64,000 nt of DNA from Prorocentrum cordatum (taxonomy: Eukaryota > Sar > Dinophyceae > Prorocentrales > Prorocentraceae): contig CAUYUJ010022515.1 of the NCBI GenBank assembly GCA_963575745.1, forward strand, positions 493,766 to 557,765, written 5' to 3'. The translations under genes and the position numbers were made by a program. Below are positions 20,991 to 30,921 of the stretch, in pieces. Under the pieces are notes generated by a model. It was not told the origin of the DNA. It worked only from the letters and a program-made list of their open reading frames with translations, and made no database searches. Position 1 is the stretch's first letter; every line of letters starts with the position of its first letter.

Positions 20991-21279
20991 CTGCTCGTGG
21001 GACGCTCAGCACGTATATCTGGAACCCTCGATACCCGCCCTCTTCGTCTTCGATCGTGCCCCCTTGCAGCGTTGATTCCGTGCAGCCGCTAAGGTAGAGG
21101 AAGAGATGACGGATGGAAGGGAGGGACGAGGGGGAGGGAGGAGGATGGAGCACGAGAGCGGCTAGGAACAGAAAACACGTGGCAGAACCAGACGGCCAGA
21201 TCGGGTGGGTAGACCTAACGGGCGGGTCGGGAAGGCGGGCCCAGGCGGCCAGGTCGAGAGGGCGGTTTGCTGAAGCGTG

Positions 21280-21450
21280 CGTCCTGCATGATAGCGCGAT
21301 TCCCAAACAAATCGTGTGGAAATGAACAGCGAGAGCGTGATTCCTAAGTGTCGAGGACGCGGCGTTTTAATACGAGGAAATTTCGCGCGAAAGCGCGATT
21401 CCTGTATAAATTATTAGGATGTCCCGCGCGAGAGCGCGGTTTGGGAATAA
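21280..21450. repeat. Short degenerate AGCGCGATTCC repeats
   Basis: Four spaced occurrences of AGCGCGATTCC or close variants at about 21293, 21331, 21393 and 21437, the later ones preceded by a palindromic GCGCGAAAGCGC or GCGCGAGAGCGC. Spacing 38-62 bases. No gene seen in 21000-21880. Confidence 0.55.
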
Positions 21451-21984
21451 ACTACGAGGACAGTGACAGGCGGGAGCTTTTTTTGTTGTAATTCTGGGGC
21501 CAGGGGGCCAGTTGGGTCCCCCCTCGTTTTCCCTTGTAAGAACAGGCGCGAACCCCAGGATAAGCAGTTTAATGGGAAAATGCAATGTGCCCGGGAGGGG
21601 GGATCAACAAGACGTATGTCTTAGAAGTGAAAATTCCAGACCAACAATAGAAACAACAACAAACATTTTAAGATTGTTCGCTCCTCTTGCAAAGGTCTCT
21701 CGTGATCCATCATTTTCCCTCCCCCGTGTCTCTTCCCACCTCCCTCCCCTCCCTTGTTTTCGTGGCTGCGCCAACTACATGTGGCAGGGAAGGAAGATGC
21801 CCTCCAAGGGGGTACGATCGAAGACAAAAGGCCGGTAACGAGGGCTCGGGATATACATGACATGTTACAGTAAATGCGATCATCTGGAAAATTATCCCGG
21901 CAAAGCAACCTAACAGCGATGTGTAGAAGCATAGCTGGAAACATTGCCTGTGGTATTCATGTAAGAGTGCAGTTGTAGAATTCT

Positions 21985-22200
21985 GGTGTTCTCGCAGTCG
22001 CATTCGGATTCGCAGTGGCAGTCGCAGTGGCAACATCAGCGGCAGTCGCAGTGGCACTGCCAGTAGTTGCAGTAGCAATAGCTACACTAGCAGCAGCAAC
22101 AGCAGCAGCAGTAATAGCAACAGTAGTAGTAGTAGCAGTAGAAGAAGTAGTGATGGTAGTAGTGGTAACAGTGAAGTAGTAGTTGTAGTGTGTGGAGTGA
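21985..22200. repeat. Degenerate CAG/AGT trinucleotide tract
   Basis: Follows the 115-bp repeat at 21885 exactly as the CAGCCT tract follows its partner at 19040. Changes gradually from CAGTGGCAG words to AGTAGTAGT. Confidence 0.85.
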
Positions 22201-22242
22201 ACGAGTAGGAGTGATGGGAGCAGTGGTAGTAGCAGTAGAAAC

Positions 22243-22425
22243 ACTGCTTTCGATAACGGTATCTCCAAATGAGATCTTTGTATAAATGCATTGAGGTCTA
22301 AACAAGACACTGCTATCAACGGATGTGATTCCAAACGAGACACTGCTATCAACGGGTTGAGCCTCAAACGACACACTTGCATCAATGAGTGTAGCTCCAA
22401 AACAGGCACTCCCATGAATGGATTT
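22243..22425 (-). repeat. Five 33-bp units encoding an 11-residue repeat
   Basis: On the minus strand the sequence is open (127 codons, 22087-22470) and reads five 11-residue units: FGATLIDASVS, FEAQPVDSSVS, FGITSVDSSVL, FRPQCIYTKIS and FGDTVIESSVS. The period is a multiple of three and the pattern F-G-x4-D-S-S-V-S is kept while bases vary. It is flanked by trinucleotide repeats with no start context or domain, so coding status is open. Confidence 0.5.
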
Positions 22426-22686
22426 AGTGTGATGTCGTAGTAGTAGTAGTAGTAGTAGTAGTATGGGCACGGACCCGTAAGACCTGAGTCTCCACCGGGG
22501 TGCTCGGCGAAGCCATTGATGATGATGATGATGTGATGATTGAGGAGGATGATGGGATGATGACCGCGCTACTTGGATTTGTTATGTCCGTCTTTCTCGG
22601 CCTCCAACCAAATCTTGGAAGACATCTCGCAAACGGAAGAGGAGCGCACTGAGGAGCGGCGTGTGAAGCGGACAGTCGGCAAAACT

Positions 22687-22980
22687 TGCAGGCTGAGAAG
22701 CACCGCAGAAACTCGGAGGCTGAGAAGCACCGCGGCCGCGCAGTCCTACTACTGCTGGAACTAGGATTACAAGTACGCACGCCGAGAAGCACCGTGGACA
22801 CGCGGGCTCGGATACTTCACCTCTCCCGCTTGTATTGCAGGAAATCGCGCCAATCCGGCGGCTGGCAAGTACCGAGGAGGCGCAGGCTGAGAAGCACCGC
22901 GCGAGTGCAGGCTGAGAAGCACTACGCGAGTGCATGCCACGGCATTGCGTGTCACATGAATGCAGGCTGAGAAGCACCAC
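22687..22980. repeat. Interspersed GGCTGAGAAGCACCGC motif
   Basis: Seven occurrences of (GCA)GGCTGAGAAGCACCGC or close variants separated by 20-90 bases of unrelated sequence. A GGCTGAGGAGCACCGC variant recurs at about 24315-24400, inside the first codons of the minus-strand gene 23052-24428. The motif therefore lies at both ends of that gene. Confidence 0.8.
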
Positions 22981-23051
22981 ATTTTGTTTACCAGACTCCC
23001 AGGTCACCTGATCCCGCAACAACAGCCACGGCGTAGCTGCCACAGGGGCCG

Positions 23052-24428
23052 CTACCGCTGCCTGTGCCTGTCCACGTCCAGGAGCTTCTGCACGAGCTCC
23101 GGGGGCTGCAAGTAGTACACCCCGCGGTGCTTCACCAGGGTCCGCGCGGGTCGCGCATTCGCCTCGCCCTCGGACACGTCGTCCTGGTCGCTTGCAGGGC
23201 CCGCGCAGTGCTCGGATACACGGTCCTCCGGCACTGCGCCAAACAGGCTCAGTTTGTGGCGGCGCTCGAGGTAATCTTTCTGCGCGCAGACTACGCAGGC
23301 TGCCTCGCATCGGTGTGCTGCCTCGTTGCCCGAGAAGCGGTTGCCCTTGCTGCCCGGGTGACAGAACTGCTGGAAGTGAGCAAAATTCTGCACCATGAGC
23401 TTCTTTTCCTGGGCGGCTATCGGCCTGCAGCCAGCCTCCGCCATCAGGCACAGCACCCGTTTGCGGTATTCCGCCTCGCCCGCGTGGCCCTGCTGCTTGT
23501 GCCGCGCAAAGTCTTCCTCTGTAAGAAAGTCGCAGTCGCAGAGCTGGCACACGAGCGGCCCCGTCATGACGGGGCGGTCGGAGAAGACGCGCAGCTGGTC
23601 CCCCTCCACCTCGCCGCCGGGAACGTAGCAGCTCTTCCCCGCGGGGGCGGCCGACGCCTCGCGCACCCGCTCCGCGTACCGCTGTGCGAATGCCGTGTGT
23701 TGCGCAGAGAGGCTGGACACAAGCTCCTTGTAGGCGGCAAGGCGCCGCAGGATTGCCTTGGTCCGGATGCCACTCTCGAGCATCAGCAGGTCCTGGTCGA
23801 TCCTGTTCTGCGCCTCCTCAGCGAACCCTTCCATGGGGTTTGGAAGGCCCTCCGCCTCCGCGATGCGAGTCTTTGTTGTGGCTTCGCTCTCCGCTTGCTT
23901 GAAGGCCTGTAGCTCGGCATCCTGCTCCGGGGAGAACTGGTTGGCCTTCCGTGCTTTCCGGACTTTCTCTGCCAGCTGCCGCTCTGCGAGGCTACGCCTG
24001 GCATGCTCCTTCGGGTGGCGGCCGAGGTCTCGCACTTGCTGCATGAGCTCCTCGGTCTTGTTTCGCTTTTGCTGCATGAGCTCCTCGGTCTTCTGCTTCC
24101 GCTTCAGCTCCTCGGTCTCCGTCTGCTGATCAGCGCAGCCCAGGGCCTGCAGTTCATGCAACATGTCTTTGGGGATGCGGTCGCGATGGTCCGAGAAACG
24201 TTTGGCCAACTTGTTTTCGGCCCGTTCTTGTTCGGACGTTCCTTTATTTCGCTTCGGTATCCGGCCGAACTGCTTCACGTGCTCGACGAGCGTTTGCAGA
24301 GGACCGCTCAATGCAGCACGCTGAGGAGCAGCGCTGTTCCCTGCCGCAGGCTGAGGAGCACCGCTGTTCAATGCAGCAGGGTCAGGAGCACCGCCGCCAG
24401 ACCGAGAACTATCAGCATGTCCTGGCAT
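23052..24428 (-). CDS. N-terminal module of a Helitron-type protein, 458 residues
   Basis: Uninterrupted frame from ATG at 24428. Residues 45-95 and 118-176 are two basic helical repeats (VKQFGRIPKRN and VRDLGRHPKEH cores) resembling helicase-associated (HA) repeats, separated by a KTEELMQQ duplication. Residues 294-315 form a C2H2 finger (C294, C297, H310, H315). A YRKRVLCLMAEAG helix, QNFAHFQQF and a second Cys motif (CEAACVVCAQKDYLE) follow. The order matches the 9347-9919 segment of the USP Helitron. The frame stops after LLDVDRHRQR, where related proteins continue into Rep, and no Rep or helicase lies beyond. It is a truncated element, or a host-retained N-terminal protein, since it is the only long motif-bearing frame here without breaks. 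The first 40 residues are encoded partly by the GGCTGAGGAGCACCGC repeat. Confidence 0.7.
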   Translation of the reverse strand: MPGHADSSRSGGGAPDPAALNSGAPQPAAGNSAAPQRAALSGPLQTLVEHVKQFGRIPKRNKGTSEQERAENKLAKRFSDHRDRIPKDMLHELQALGCADQQTETEELKRKQKTEELMQQKRNKTEELMQQVRDLGRHPKEHARRSLAERQLAEKVRKARKANQFSPEQDAELQAFKQAESEATTKTRIAEAEGLPNPMEGFAEEAQNRIDQDLLMLESGIRTKAILRRLAAYKELVSSLSAQHTAFAQRYAERVREASAAPAGKSCYVPGGEVEGDQLRVFSDRPVMTGPLVCQLCDCDFLTEEDFARHKQQGHAGEAEYRKRVLCLMAEAGCRPIAAQEKKLMVQNFAHFQQFCHPGSKGNRFSGNEAAHRCEAACVVCAQKDYLERRHKLSLFGAVPEDRVSEHCAGPASDQDDVSEGEANARPARTLVKHRGVYYLQPPELVQKLLDVDRHRQR

Positions 24429-24529
24429 TAAGGTGTGCAGTAGGCGCTGCGCAGTTCCTTTGAAAGGAAATCTTCGAAAGCAGGGCTGTAGCCAAGAAGG
24501 CTACGGGGACGATGATGATGATGAAGATG

Positions 24530-25057
24530 ATGAGTCTTGGAAGTCTGGGAAGTGGAAGAGCACGAAGTGGCGTGCAGTTGGCTCCGGGCATTCAAAATGT
24601 GGCCCGAGAGTGGAGTTCTGGGAAGTGGAAGAGCACGAAGTGGCCTACAGTTGGCTCCGGGCATTCAAAATGTGTCCCGGGAGCTCTGTTCTGGGAAGTC
24701 CAAGAGCACGAAGTGGCCTACACTTGGCTCCGGGCATCCAAAATGTGGCCCGGGAATGGAGTTCTGGGAAATCGAAGAGCACGAAGTGGCCTACAGTTGG
24801 CTCCGGGCATCCAAAATGTGGCCCGGGAATGGAATTCTGGGAAGTCGAAGAGCTCGAAGTGGCCTACAGTTGGTTCCAGGCATTCAAAATGTGGCCCGGG
24901 AATGGAGTTCTGGGAGGTCGAAGAGCACGAAGTGTGTGACTGTTTGCTTAAAACGAGCCCGGCCCTCGCCTGTCCGGCTCCCGCCCAGACCCCCCTGGGG
25001 AGTCATCATATGCTCTCTTTTGACCCCATTAGAAACCTATCAGTCTTCGCTGTTAGG
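24530..25057. repeat. 73-bp tandem repeat (6 units) plus tail, second locus
   Basis: Same unit (period 73, counted from the CTCCGGGCA words at 24582, 24655 and 24728) and same tail as 20376-20845. Ends CTGTTAGGTAA at about 25057, and beyond that the two loci differ, so this end is sharply defined. Confidence 0.92.
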
Positions 25058-25084
25058 TAATGTCAGTATTAAATTGAGTGTGGT

Positions 25085-25430
25085 CGTTGTTGATGTTGTT
25101 GGTGGTGATGATGGTCGTGGCGGTGATGGTGATGGTGAGCCTGATGATGAGCATGAGGACGAGCATGCCGATGAATATGATGATGGGCATGTTGATGATG
25201 ATGATGATGATGACCGCGGCGATGATGATGATTGTGGTGTTGATGACGGTGGTAATCCTGATTAAAAAAGACGACGGTGATGACGATGGTGAAAAAAATG
25301 GATGGTGTATAGTGGGTGGTGGAAGATGAAGGTGGTGAGGGTGGTGGTGATGATGATGAGATTGATGATGTGAGAGGAGGAGGAGGAGGAGAAACAGGAG
25401 GAGAAAGAGGAGGAGGAGGATCCTTTCCCC
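25085..25430. repeat. GAT/GGT-type trinucleotide tract
   Basis: Degenerate GATGATG, GGTGGT and finally GGAGGA words. Open frames through it (His/Ile/Thr-rich in reverse, Asp/Val/Met-rich forward) are repeat translations. No gene. Confidence 0.85.
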
Positions 25431-25525
25431 GCAGCGGCGACGAGGGGCGTCGCTGCTGCCTGCCCCGACAACCGAGGCCTCCAAAAGCATTGGTCCTCCC
25501 AGGCAGCCCTAAGTGGAACCTGGTC

Positions 25526-25729
25526 TGTGGGAAAAAACACACACATTGTGGGAAAAACACTGCGGGAGTAAAACGCACTGTGGGAAAACACACACACAGT
25601 GGGAACAAAAAAACACACAGTGTTTTTTTCCCACAGTGTGTTTTTTCCCCACAGTGTGTTTTGTTGTGTGCTTTTGTCCCACAGTGTGTGTTTTGTGTGT
25701 GGTTTTTCCCACAGTGTGTTTTTTCCCAC
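25526..25729. mobile_element. Foldback element built of CACACTGTGGGAAAA units
   Basis: Starts TGTGGGAAAAAACACAC and ends with the reverse complement GTGTGTTTTTTCCCA. The left half repeats the word in one orientation and the right half in the other, so the 204 bases can fold into one long hairpin. A similar foldback is at 60192-60340. No target duplication was recognised. The left edge GGTCTGTGGG and right edge TTTCCAG would also permit a GT...AG intron-like reading, but no host gene is evident here. Confidence 0.75.
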
Positions 25730-25796
25730 GAGATTTCCAGGGGGTAGGAGTTGAGGCGGAAGTGCAGGGAGAGCAAACCGGAGTGCCGATGGGATG

Positions 25797-28700
25797 GCGA
25801 GGAGGAGGAGGAGGAGGAGGAGGAGGAGGAGGAGGAGGAGGAGGAGGAGGAGGAGGAGGAGGAGGAGGAGGAGGAAAAGGAGGAGGAGGAGCAGGAAAAG
25901 GAGGACCAGTGCAAGCCCAAGGGTCATCAACGACGTTGGAATAAAGCCTCCCTCCAAGCTCCCCCTTCACAGGCCCCTGCAATGATTCACTTCCACTGAG
26001 GGAACTGCCTCGTTGGAAGACAACCGTTTGCAGAGCCTGCAGCGTGCCAAAACATTATTCCTTGCAGTTCAACGCCAAGGATCAGTCTGATTTCTGCGTC
26101 TTGACGACCCTGAATCGTGCCAGAGCGCTATTCCTTGAACGTCAACACTGCGAATCAACGTAACCGTTGCGCCTTCGTGATCTTGAATATCTCCAAGACG
26201 CATGTTCTCGCACGTTGACGTGGGAAGCCGTGACACCCTTGCATTTTTAAAATAAAGAAAAAAGTGCGGGGTCCTAAGGCGAGAGCCACATGTTGAAAAG
26301 GATCCGCCCTCAATCCGCGAACATGTTGCGAAGTTTGAAAAAAGGAATGCGCGCGGCGCTAAGGCGAGAGCCACCATTTAGAAACCACCCGCCCTCTATC
26401 CGTGAAGATCCTGCAAAGTTTAAACAAACGAATGTGCGCGGCGCTAGGGCGAGAGCCACAGTTTGAAAGCCACCCGCCCTCAATCCGTGAAGGCCTTGCA
26501 AATGTTTAGAACGAATGTGCGCGGCGCTAAAACGACTGCTACATGTTGAAAACCATCCGCCCCCAATACATGAAGCTCTTGCGAACGTTTAAAGCGAATG
26601 TGCGCGGCGCCCTCAATATGTGAACCTCTTGTAAATGTTGAAGACGAATGTGCGTGGCGCTATAGAGAGAGCCCACATTGTGGAAAACACCCGCCTTCCA
26701 TCTGTGAAACGGATGCAAAGTTTAAGCTCCAGGTTCACAAATGGTGGGGCAATCTCAGGAGGAACGAACGCCCAGCCAGCCCTTTCGACCAGCCCCGGGG
26801 TGCGACAGGGAGGAGTTATTCATAGTGAAAAGGAATGGAGGAGAAGGAGGAGGAGGAGGAGGAGGAGGACCAGGGTAAACCCAAGAGTAATCGACGATGT
26901 TGGAATAAACCCTCCCTCCAGGCTCCCTTTTTTCATAGGCTCCTACAGTGGTTCGTTTCCTGTGAGGGAACTTCCTCGTTGGAAGACAACCGTTTGCAGA
27001 GCCTGCAGCGTGTCAAACAATTATTTCCGGGATTCCAACGCCACTGATCAATCTGATTGTTGCGTCTTGACGACCCTGAATCGTGCCAGAGCGCCATTCC
27101 TGGGATTTCAACCCCGCGAATCAACGTAACTGTTGCGTCGTCATAATCGTGAACATTTCCAAAGTGTAATTTGTCGCGCGTTGACCACTGGAATCCGTGA
27201 AATCCCTGCAAATTGTGACAACACATGTGCGGGGCGCTAAGGCGAGAGCCACATGTTGAAAAGGATTCGCCCTCAATCCGCGAACATGTTGCGAAGCTTG
27301 AAAAAAAAGAAGGAATGCGCGCGGCGCTAAGGCGAGAGCCACCATTTGGAAACCACCCGCCCTCTATCCGTGAAGATCCTGCAAAGTTTAAAAACACATG
27401 AGCGCGGCGCTAAAGCGAGAACCACATGTTGAACACCACCCGCCCTCAATCCGTGAAGCTCTTGCAGCGGCGCTAGGGCGAGAGCCACAGTTGAAGACCA
27501 GCCGTCCTCAATCCGTGAATCTCTTTCAAAGTTTTGGAAGGAATGTGCGCGGCGCTAAGGCGAGAGCCACAGTTTGAAAACCATCCGCCCCCAATCCATG
27601 AAGCTCTTTCGAAAGTTTAAAGCGAATGTGCGCGGCGCTAATGCGAGAGCCACATGTTGAAAACCACCCGCCCTCCATGTGTGAAACCGTCGTAAGGTAT
27701 TCAGCTCCAGGGTCATAAATGGTAAGGAAATCTCAGGCAAACCGCCTGACCCGCCCTTTCGACCAGCCTCGGGGTGCGACAGGGAGAAACTAGTCATAAG
27801 GAAAAGGAGTGGAGGAGGAAGAGGAGGAGGAGGAGGAGGAGGAGGAGGAGGATAAGGAGGAGGAAGGAACGGAAGGTGCAGGAACGGGATGAGGATGAAG
27901 AGGAGGAGGAGGAGGAGGAGGAGGAAGAGCAGGAAAGGGAGGACGGGGAAGATGAGAGGAAGGGCTTGTGGGATTTGAGAAACTCTAGGAGGTTCTGAGG
28001 ATTTCTGGCAGGCATAGCAGAGGAGGAGTGTGAGGAAGAGGGGGAGGAGGAGGAGGAGGAGGAGGAGGAGGAGGAGGAGGAGGAGGAGGACGAGGAGGAG
28101 GAGGAGGAAGAGGAGGACCAGTGCAAACCCAAGAGTCATCAACGATGTTGGAATCAACCCTCCCTCCAAGCTCCCTCCTCACAGGCCCCTACAACGGTTC
28201 ATTTCCATTGAGGGAAGTGCCTTGATGGAAGACAACCGTTTGAAGACCCTGGAGCATGCCAAAACATTGCTTTCAGCGAGTCAACATAATTGTTGCGCCC
28301 GCATAATCCTGAAGCCGTCCAAATCACAATTTCTGGTACGCTGACCATGGGAAGTCGAGAAACGATTCCAAAGTTTAAAAATACGAATGAGCGCGGCGCT
28401 AAGGCAAGAGACACATTTTGAAGAGGAACCGCCCTCAATCCGTGAAGCCCTTGCACATGTGATAAACGAATGTGCGCGGCGCTACAGCGGCAGCCACATA
28501 TTGAAAACTACCCGCCCTCAATCCGTGCATCTCTGTCAAAGCTTTAGAAGGAAAGTGCGCGGCGCCAACGCGAGAGCCACATGTTGAAAACCACCCGCCC
28601 TCAATTCGTGAAGTTTTTGCGAATGTTCAAAACGAATGTGCGTGGCGCTAATGCAAGAGCCACGTGCTGAAAACCACCCTCCCTCAATCCGTGAAGCTCT

Positions 28701-28895
28701 GGTATTTTTTAAATGGATATGCGCGGTGCTAAGGCGAGACTCACATTTTGAAACCACCCGCCCTTCATCTGTGAACCTGTTGCCATTTTTACGCTTCAGA
28801 GTCTTAAGCGGTGATGAGGTCTCAGGCAGAACGCCCAGCCCGCCCTGAAAATTAGCCTCAGGCTCCGACAGGGAACAGTTGTTTATATGGAAGAG
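25797..28895. repeat. Three ~1-kb higher-order repeats (GGA tract, spacer, ~80-bp satellite)
   Basis: Each module begins with a GGA tract (25799-25905, 26832-26870, 27811-28115). It continues with a shared spacer (AACCCAAGAGTAATCGACGA-like, GGAAGACAACCGTTTG, CTGAATCGTGCCAGAGCG). It then runs through several ~80-bp units carrying GCGCGGCGCTAAGGCGAGAG and CCGCCCTCAATCCGTGAAG, and ends in CCAGCCTCGGGGTGCGACAG before the next GGA tract. A fourth GGA tract closes it at 28898-28965. Six frames are open in parts; none is coding. Confidence 0.9.
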
Positions 28896-28901
28896 GTATG
28901 C

Positions 28902-28932
<31 letters not shown>

Positions 28933-28996
28933 GGGGGATGGGGGAGGAGGAGGAGGACTGAGAAAGGAGTCGGGCGCAAGCGTACTTATCGCGCAC

Positions 28997-29024
28997 CCTC
29001 CTCCAGACACTTGTCTGGAGGAGG
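28997..29024. other. Perfect 13-bp hairpin, 2-nt loop
   Basis: CCTCCTCCAGACA, CT, TGTCTGGAGGAGG. It lies 190 bases before the start of the 7-kb duplicated block and next to a GGA tract. Function unknown. Confidence 0.8.
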
Positions 29025-30389
29025 GGCTCCACGGCCGCGAGCCACAGGCCGCCAAGGCCGCCGCCGTCAGCAGCAGCAGATTGAGGGCGAGGAGGAGGGG
29101 AAGGTGCATCCCTCGGTGCAGGCAGGGCGTTCAGAAAGGGGCCTCGTTGCCTGGGGCTCCGTTTTGTGTGCGGGTGGGCAGAACGAAAGGGCTGACGCAT
29201 TTCCCTCGGCGGGAGGACCCGCTCAAGCCGGCGGAGGTACAACGAGGTGTGCTTCGCTGGCGGAGGCTGGCGGGGGCTCGGTGGAAGCCACCCGGAGTAA
29301 CCTCCCACGAACGCCAACGCCAGCGTCCACAGTTTTCTGGATTTGGCCAAGTGGTGGTGGGATGATTGTTTGGATCGGATTCTCAGGGCCTCAGGATTTC
29401 CCACCGGCATTCGTGGGCAGGTTGTGTTGTTCCGACTCCATTGCCCGATCCGAATGATTCATCACGCATTATTATCCTCCGTCTCCCGTCCACTCGCAGG
29501 TGTGTTCTTCTTTTGGCTTGGTCCGCTCCGCTTCTGCAATCGAGCGTGATTTTCTTCGAATGCATGCTTATCGTCGGAGAGGTGCAGATGATCGTGGAGC
29601 TCTGGGTGCCTGCTGTTTGCCTAGGCCTAACATGCGCATCCTTCCTCAACGCACGTGCGACGCAGCAGTACATCGGATGGATTGCGCCCGCTATCTCTGA
29701 TCGGGCGGATGCACATCGGAAGTCGCGGTTGGCCAAGTGGTCTTCGTGCCACGTGTTTGCTCACCGACTCCATGGCAAGTAGCGATCATGCGGGCCACGG
29801 GAGCTTTACTGAGGTCCCATGCCCGCAGGAGCATCAGCTCCTTTTCCTCTCGATCCTCGGCAGCCGCTGAGGAAGGGTAGCGCCGTGCTTGGTCCAAGGC
29901 GCTGTCACCTTCGCTGACACAGTTCCCTTGGAAAAGCACCCCGTCACCGCTGCCGTCGTCTCGGCAATGATCACTCGAAAGGCAGGGTGAGGTGCATTCG
30001 TCGCACCAGCGACGTTTCTCCGCGCCCACGAGTTGGAAATTACGTGCACATGTCATCAACATGCGTAGATGCACGCACAGCTTACTAACACACGTGTCTA
30101 CCAGCAAACTGGAAAACAAAAAACAACACGACGCGGCTAGCCTGGGGAAAAGCTGGATTGCGGCCAGATGTCTTTCTGGAGCTCGCCCCCTCTCTGGCCG
30201 GGCACGCTGGGCTTCTACATGTGTATGCAGCGCGTGGCCTCCAGATGTTCCACATGTGAATCCAGTCATGCGTTTTTTCGTCCCCCCTCCGGGGCGGAGA
30301 CTTCTCCATAACCACCGCCTCGGGGATCCATCTTCGAGAGGACCTTGGCAGGCGGTCGGTATGGATATATTCGGGCCTCCTAGGGTCTA

Positions 30390-30447
<58 letters not shown>

Positions 30448-30480
30448 CATACGTATATTTATATATATATATATATATAT
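30390..30480. repeat. (AT)n microsatellite, copy 2
   Basis: Ten bases longer than its counterpart at 1178-1258. Confidence 0.95.
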
Positions 30481-30921
30481 CCAAATCCACCGGTCTCTGA
30501 GGTCCCAGGATATCGGTTTCCCAGGCGGTGGATGTGCATCAATCTCCGCCTCGCACTGGTACGCAGTACACGCCGGTCGCTGAAAGTAGGTATTGTGTTG
30601 GATTCCCAGGCCCCAATCTACTTTAGGCGCCTCCCTACATCAAGGGTCGAGCGGCTTTCCCTCGTCCCTCCTCTTCAGTGGGCGGGCGGAAACCCAATCT
30701 ATTTCCAGCGCTTTCTTACTTCATGTTTCTTCCCACTTCTTCCGACTGGCGGGTAAGTCTACGCCTCGCATTGGTACGCAGCACGCGTTTCGCGCTCTGC
30801 CACGTGGCGCTCCGCGGTCGGCCTGCTCTCTGCTGGCCCTCTGCGGTCGCCAGATCTCCGGATCCCACCACCCCTGGCCACTCGGGCCCCTGGCACGTGG
30901 ACGCACTGCTCTGCTTGATTG

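Noticed and set aside
22687-22980. CRISPR-like array of the GGCTGAGAAGCACCGC motif
   Set aside because: Spacing is irregular, the motif is only 16 bases and varies, no cas genes are present and the DNA is eukaryotic.
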